Source: JAZRWQ01 sp045599805
GTDB taxonomy: Bacteria > Bacillota > Clostridia > Oscillospirales > UMGS1783
Length of the DNA: 7,119 bases
Direction: 5' to 3'
Assembly: GCA_045599805.1 (NCBI GenBank)
Contig: JAZRWQ010000069.1
Span: forward strand, 1-7,119
Part shown: in pieces, positions 5,434-7,119 of the stretch
Numbering within the stretch: position 1 is the first letter of the stretch
How the letters are laid out: each line of letters opens with the position of its first letter
Notes under the pieces: model-generated
Database searches by the model: none
What the model was told of the DNA's origin: nothing
What the model saw: the letters and a program-made list of their open reading frames with translations, nothing else
Translations under genes and position numbers: made by a program

Positions 5434-5459
5434 AAAAGCGCTCTTATGAGCGCTTTTTT
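5434..5459. terminator. Shared bidirectional terminator of two converging genes
   Basis: AAAAGCGCTC (5434-5443) and GAGCGCTTTT (5448-5457) form a perfect 10-bp stem with the loop TTAT and a T-run to 5459. It terminates the plus-strand membrane protein gene. On the minus strand the same stem carries the last codons of trmO, whose stop codon lies in the loop, and is followed by TTTT, so it can serve both genes. Confidence 0.85.
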
Positions 5460-6121
5460 GTTATATCGGTAACTGTTAATATATTGTCTTTCACCGTGAA
5501 TTTTATTTCGTATTCGCCGTAGGTAAAGCCGTAAACTCTGCTGTCGTCCTGCTGATATGCCGGGCGCGGATCCTGCGAAAGTATCTGCACAAGCCCCGGG
5601 CGTTTTTCTTCCGGTATCATTTTAAGATACTTTTCGTCGCACCTTACCGTGATTTCAAAATCGGTAAACTCTTCGGCAAAGCCGCCCTTTGCGTCGGGTA
5701 TGCTGTCGGTGTATGCAAGGTAGGGCTTTATGTCGTATATCGGCGTGCCGTTTAATATGTCCGCACCGGTAACGTATATTACGGGCGCGTTTTTACATTC
5801 ATAATCAATGCGCTCTATCTTAACGCAGGAAAGTCCTATTGGGTTGGGGCGAAAGGGAGAGCGTGTGGCAAATACCCCCATGCGCTTATTGCCGCCGAGA
5901 CGCGGCGGACGCACGGTCGGGCTCCATCCGGCATCCTTGTTTTCGGAAAATTCCCATATAAGCCACAGGTGGGAAAACCCTTCAATGCCTCTTAGCGCAT
6001 CGGGGTTTCGGAAATTCTTTTCAAATTCTATTCTGCTTTCTACCTTATCGGCAAGCTTGCCCTGACGGGGTATGCCGAATTTGTCGGTATAATCATTGTA
6101 AATTCTTGCGATAATATCCAT
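5444..6121 (-). CDS. trmO: tRNA (N6-threonylcarbamoyladenosine37-N6) methyltransferase TrmO
   Basis: The protein (225 aa; E. coli TrmO is about 235 aa) is a TrmO/TsaA (VirR/YaeB family) enzyme. It uses S-adenosylmethionine to methylate t6A37 to m6t6A in threonine tRNA read by ACY codons. The core motifs are very clear: DKFGIPRQ (13-20), GIEGFSHLWLIWEF (45-58), VRPPRLGGNKR (70-80), GVFATRSPFRPNPIGLS (82-98), GADILNGTPIYDIKPY (119-134) and a C-terminal QDPRPAY segment. ATG at 6121 has AAAGGAGC 6 nt upstream (6128-6134), and a strong promoter lies further upstream on this strand. The gene converges on the membrane protein gene, and its stop codon sits in the loop of the shared terminator. Older annotations call this family tRNA-Thr-m6t6A methyltransferase or TsaA. 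Confidence 0.96.
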   Translation of the reverse strand: MDIIARIYNDYTDKFGIPRQGKLADKVESRIEFEKNFRNPDALRGIEGFSHLWLIWEFSENKDAGWSPTVRPPRLGGNKRMGVFATRSPFRPNPIGLSCVKIERIDYECKNAPVIYVTGADILNGTPIYDIKPYLAYTDSIPDAKGGFAEEFTDFEITVRCDEKYLKMIPEEKRPGLVQILSQDPRPAYQQDDSRVYGFTYGEYEIKFTVKDNILTVTDITKKRS

Positions 6122-6139
6122 AATCTGCTCCTTTGCTCT

Positions 6140-6168
6140 ATTATAATGCTTAACTTACGATTATGCAA
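6140..6168 (-). promoter_or_regulatory. SigA-type promoter of trmO
   Basis: Read on the minus strand, TTGCAT (6163-6168) and a perfect TATAAT (6140-6145) are separated by 17 nt. The RNA would start near 6133, at or next to the ribosome binding site, so this leader is also very short. Confidence 0.75.
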
Positions 6169-6177
6169 GTTTTCCTC

Positions 6178-6206
6178 TTTACTTAACGGGCACGGGGTGG
6201 TAGAAT
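6178..6206 (+). promoter_or_regulatory. Possible promoter of the MFS transporter gene
   Basis: TTTACT (6178-6183) and TAGAAT (6201-6206) are 17 nt apart and upstream of the transporter start. It is divergent from, but does not overlap, the trmO promoter. The -35 match is imperfect. TATATA-like sequence at 6208-6212 is an alternative -10. Confidence 0.5.
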
Positions 6207-6236
6207 TATATAGATAAAAATTACGAGGAAAGTAAA

Positions 6237-7119
6237 ATGCAGAAGTTTAAGGATTTCACGGAAAGATTTTCGCTCAGCGGCGGCTCGCTCTTTACATACT
6301 ACGCCTTCTTCTATATGGCCATTTCGCCCTTTACCTGCTATATAACCTCCTATTACAGCGATATAGGACTTACGGCGTCGCAGATAGGTTTGATAAGCGG
6401 TATAGGCCCCCTTATCACCATAGTGGGGCAGATGATATGGGGCAGGCTGGCGGACAAGGCGTATTATAAAAATACCGTGCTTATGATTGCCACTATCGGC
6501 ACGGCGGCAGTTTTATATATGTTCACCTGGGGCAAAAGCTATCCGTTTCTTATAATAATGAATATACTGTACAGCTTTATAAACTGTTCGGTAATGCAGA
6601 TAAGCGACTCCATCGCTCTGGAATACAGCACGGCGCATAATCTGCGCTTTTCCACCATGCGTATGGGCGGCTCGATAGGCTATGCTGTCTGCAATATATT
6701 CATCGGCCTTATCCTTGTGGGGCATACCGACAGACTGTTTGTGGTAAATATCGTGCTTATCGCCGTTTCGGTGGTCTCGCTTCTGTTTGTGCCCAAGGTA
6801 AGAGGCAGTATCGACCGCGAAAATAAACTTCAGATAAGCGCCCTCTTAAAGGATAAAAAGCTTATAATCCTGCTTATATTCAATTTCATTTTATACCTCG
6901 GCTACTTTTTCAATATGTCCTTCTACGGCGTAATGATGCGCAGCTACGGCGCGACAAATCTGCATATCGGCATCGCGCAGGCGATATGCGCCTTCTGCGA
7001 AGTGCCCTTTTTGCTCTTCAGCCAGAAGATAATAAATAAGATAGGCATAAAAACCACCCTTATCCTCTCAACGCTCACCTTCTGCGCGCGCTGGCTTCTG
7101 TACGGCAGCCTTACAAATG
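6237..7119 (+). CDS. MFS transporter, MFS_1-like (HcaT/nucleoside-symporter type), cut at window end
   Basis: The frame runs open from ATG at 6237 to the right edge (294 codons seen), so the C-terminal part is missing. The ribosome binding site GAGGAA (6225-6230) is 6 nt upstream. The protein is very hydrophobic with repeated helices. It shows a motif-A loop GRLADK (69-74) between helices 2 and 3, a helix with ISDSIALEY (122-130), and TMRMGGSIGYA (140-150) after the next loop. This D...R..GSxGY pattern is typical of the MFS_1-like group, which includes HcaT and LacY/NupG-like proton symporters. About eight helices are visible and a full protein would have twelve. The substrate cannot be predicted, and there is no sign that it belongs to the sugar-acid operon, which ends about 1.9 kb upstream behind two terminators. 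Confidence 0.85.
   Translation, partial: MQKFKDFTERFSLSGGSLFTYYAFFYMAISPFTCYITSYYSDIGLTASQIGLISGIGPLITIVGQMIWGRLADKAYYKNTVLMIATIGTAAVLYMFTWGKSYPFLIIMNILYSFINCSVMQISDSIALEYSTAHNLRFSTMRMGGSIGYAVCNIFIGLILVGHTDRLFVVNIVLIAVSVVSLLFVPKVRGSIDRENKLQISALLKDKKLIILLIFNFILYLGYFFNMSFYGVMMRSYGATNLHIGIAQAICAFCEVPFLLFSQKIINKIGIKTTLILSTLTFCARWLLYGSLTN

Overview
The window looks like chromosomal DNA of a gut-type anaerobic Firmicute (class Clostridia, perhaps Oscillospiraceae or a relative). The reasons are strong AAGGAG-type ribosome binding sites, tight gene packing, a TTG start, SigA-like promoters, and proteins that read like clostridial sugar-acid enzymes. The genus cannot be fixed from the sequence alone.

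Positions 1-4301 hold a five-gene plus-strand operon for breakdown of a sugar or sugar acid. It begins with a near-perfect 20-bp LacI-type operator (4-23). The genes are a class II (fuculose-phosphate-type) aldolase with an extra N-terminal domain (56-871), a PfkB-type 2-keto-3-deoxygluconate (KDG) kinase homologue (887-1906), a small YhcH/YiaL cupin (2103-2555), a KDPG/KHG-type aldolase (2566-3249) and a D-2-hydroxyacid dehydrogenase (3262-4254). A hairpin terminator (4267-4301) closes it. Four genes are separated by only 10-15 nt. The exception is the 196-nt gap after the kinase gene. It holds a 157-bp insert flanked by two perfect 27-bp copies of the last nine codons (stop included) of the kinase gene, so it looks like a small inserted element that restored the gene end.

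The most interesting biology is in the enzymes. The kinase homologue has an intact reading frame but has lost the catalytic Asp (GGGD to GGGA), the substrate-site Asn of the first PfkB motif and the Asn of the NEED-like motif. The aldolase next to it keeps the Schiff-base Lys and the Glu but has a changed phosphate-binding loop. Together they suggest either a pseudokinase in a regulatory or structural role, or a pathway variant that does not use 6-phosphorylated KDG. This is inference.

Positions 4302-7119 hold unrelated housekeeping or unknown genes with their own signals: a three-helix membrane protein of unknown function (4391-5419, plus strand), the tRNA-modifying enzyme TrmO (5444-6121, minus strand) that converges on it and shares its terminator, and a divergently transcribed MFS transporter (from 6237) that runs off the right edge. 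No RNA genes, CRISPR arrays or transposase genes were seen. No stretch longer than 300 bases lacks a gene.
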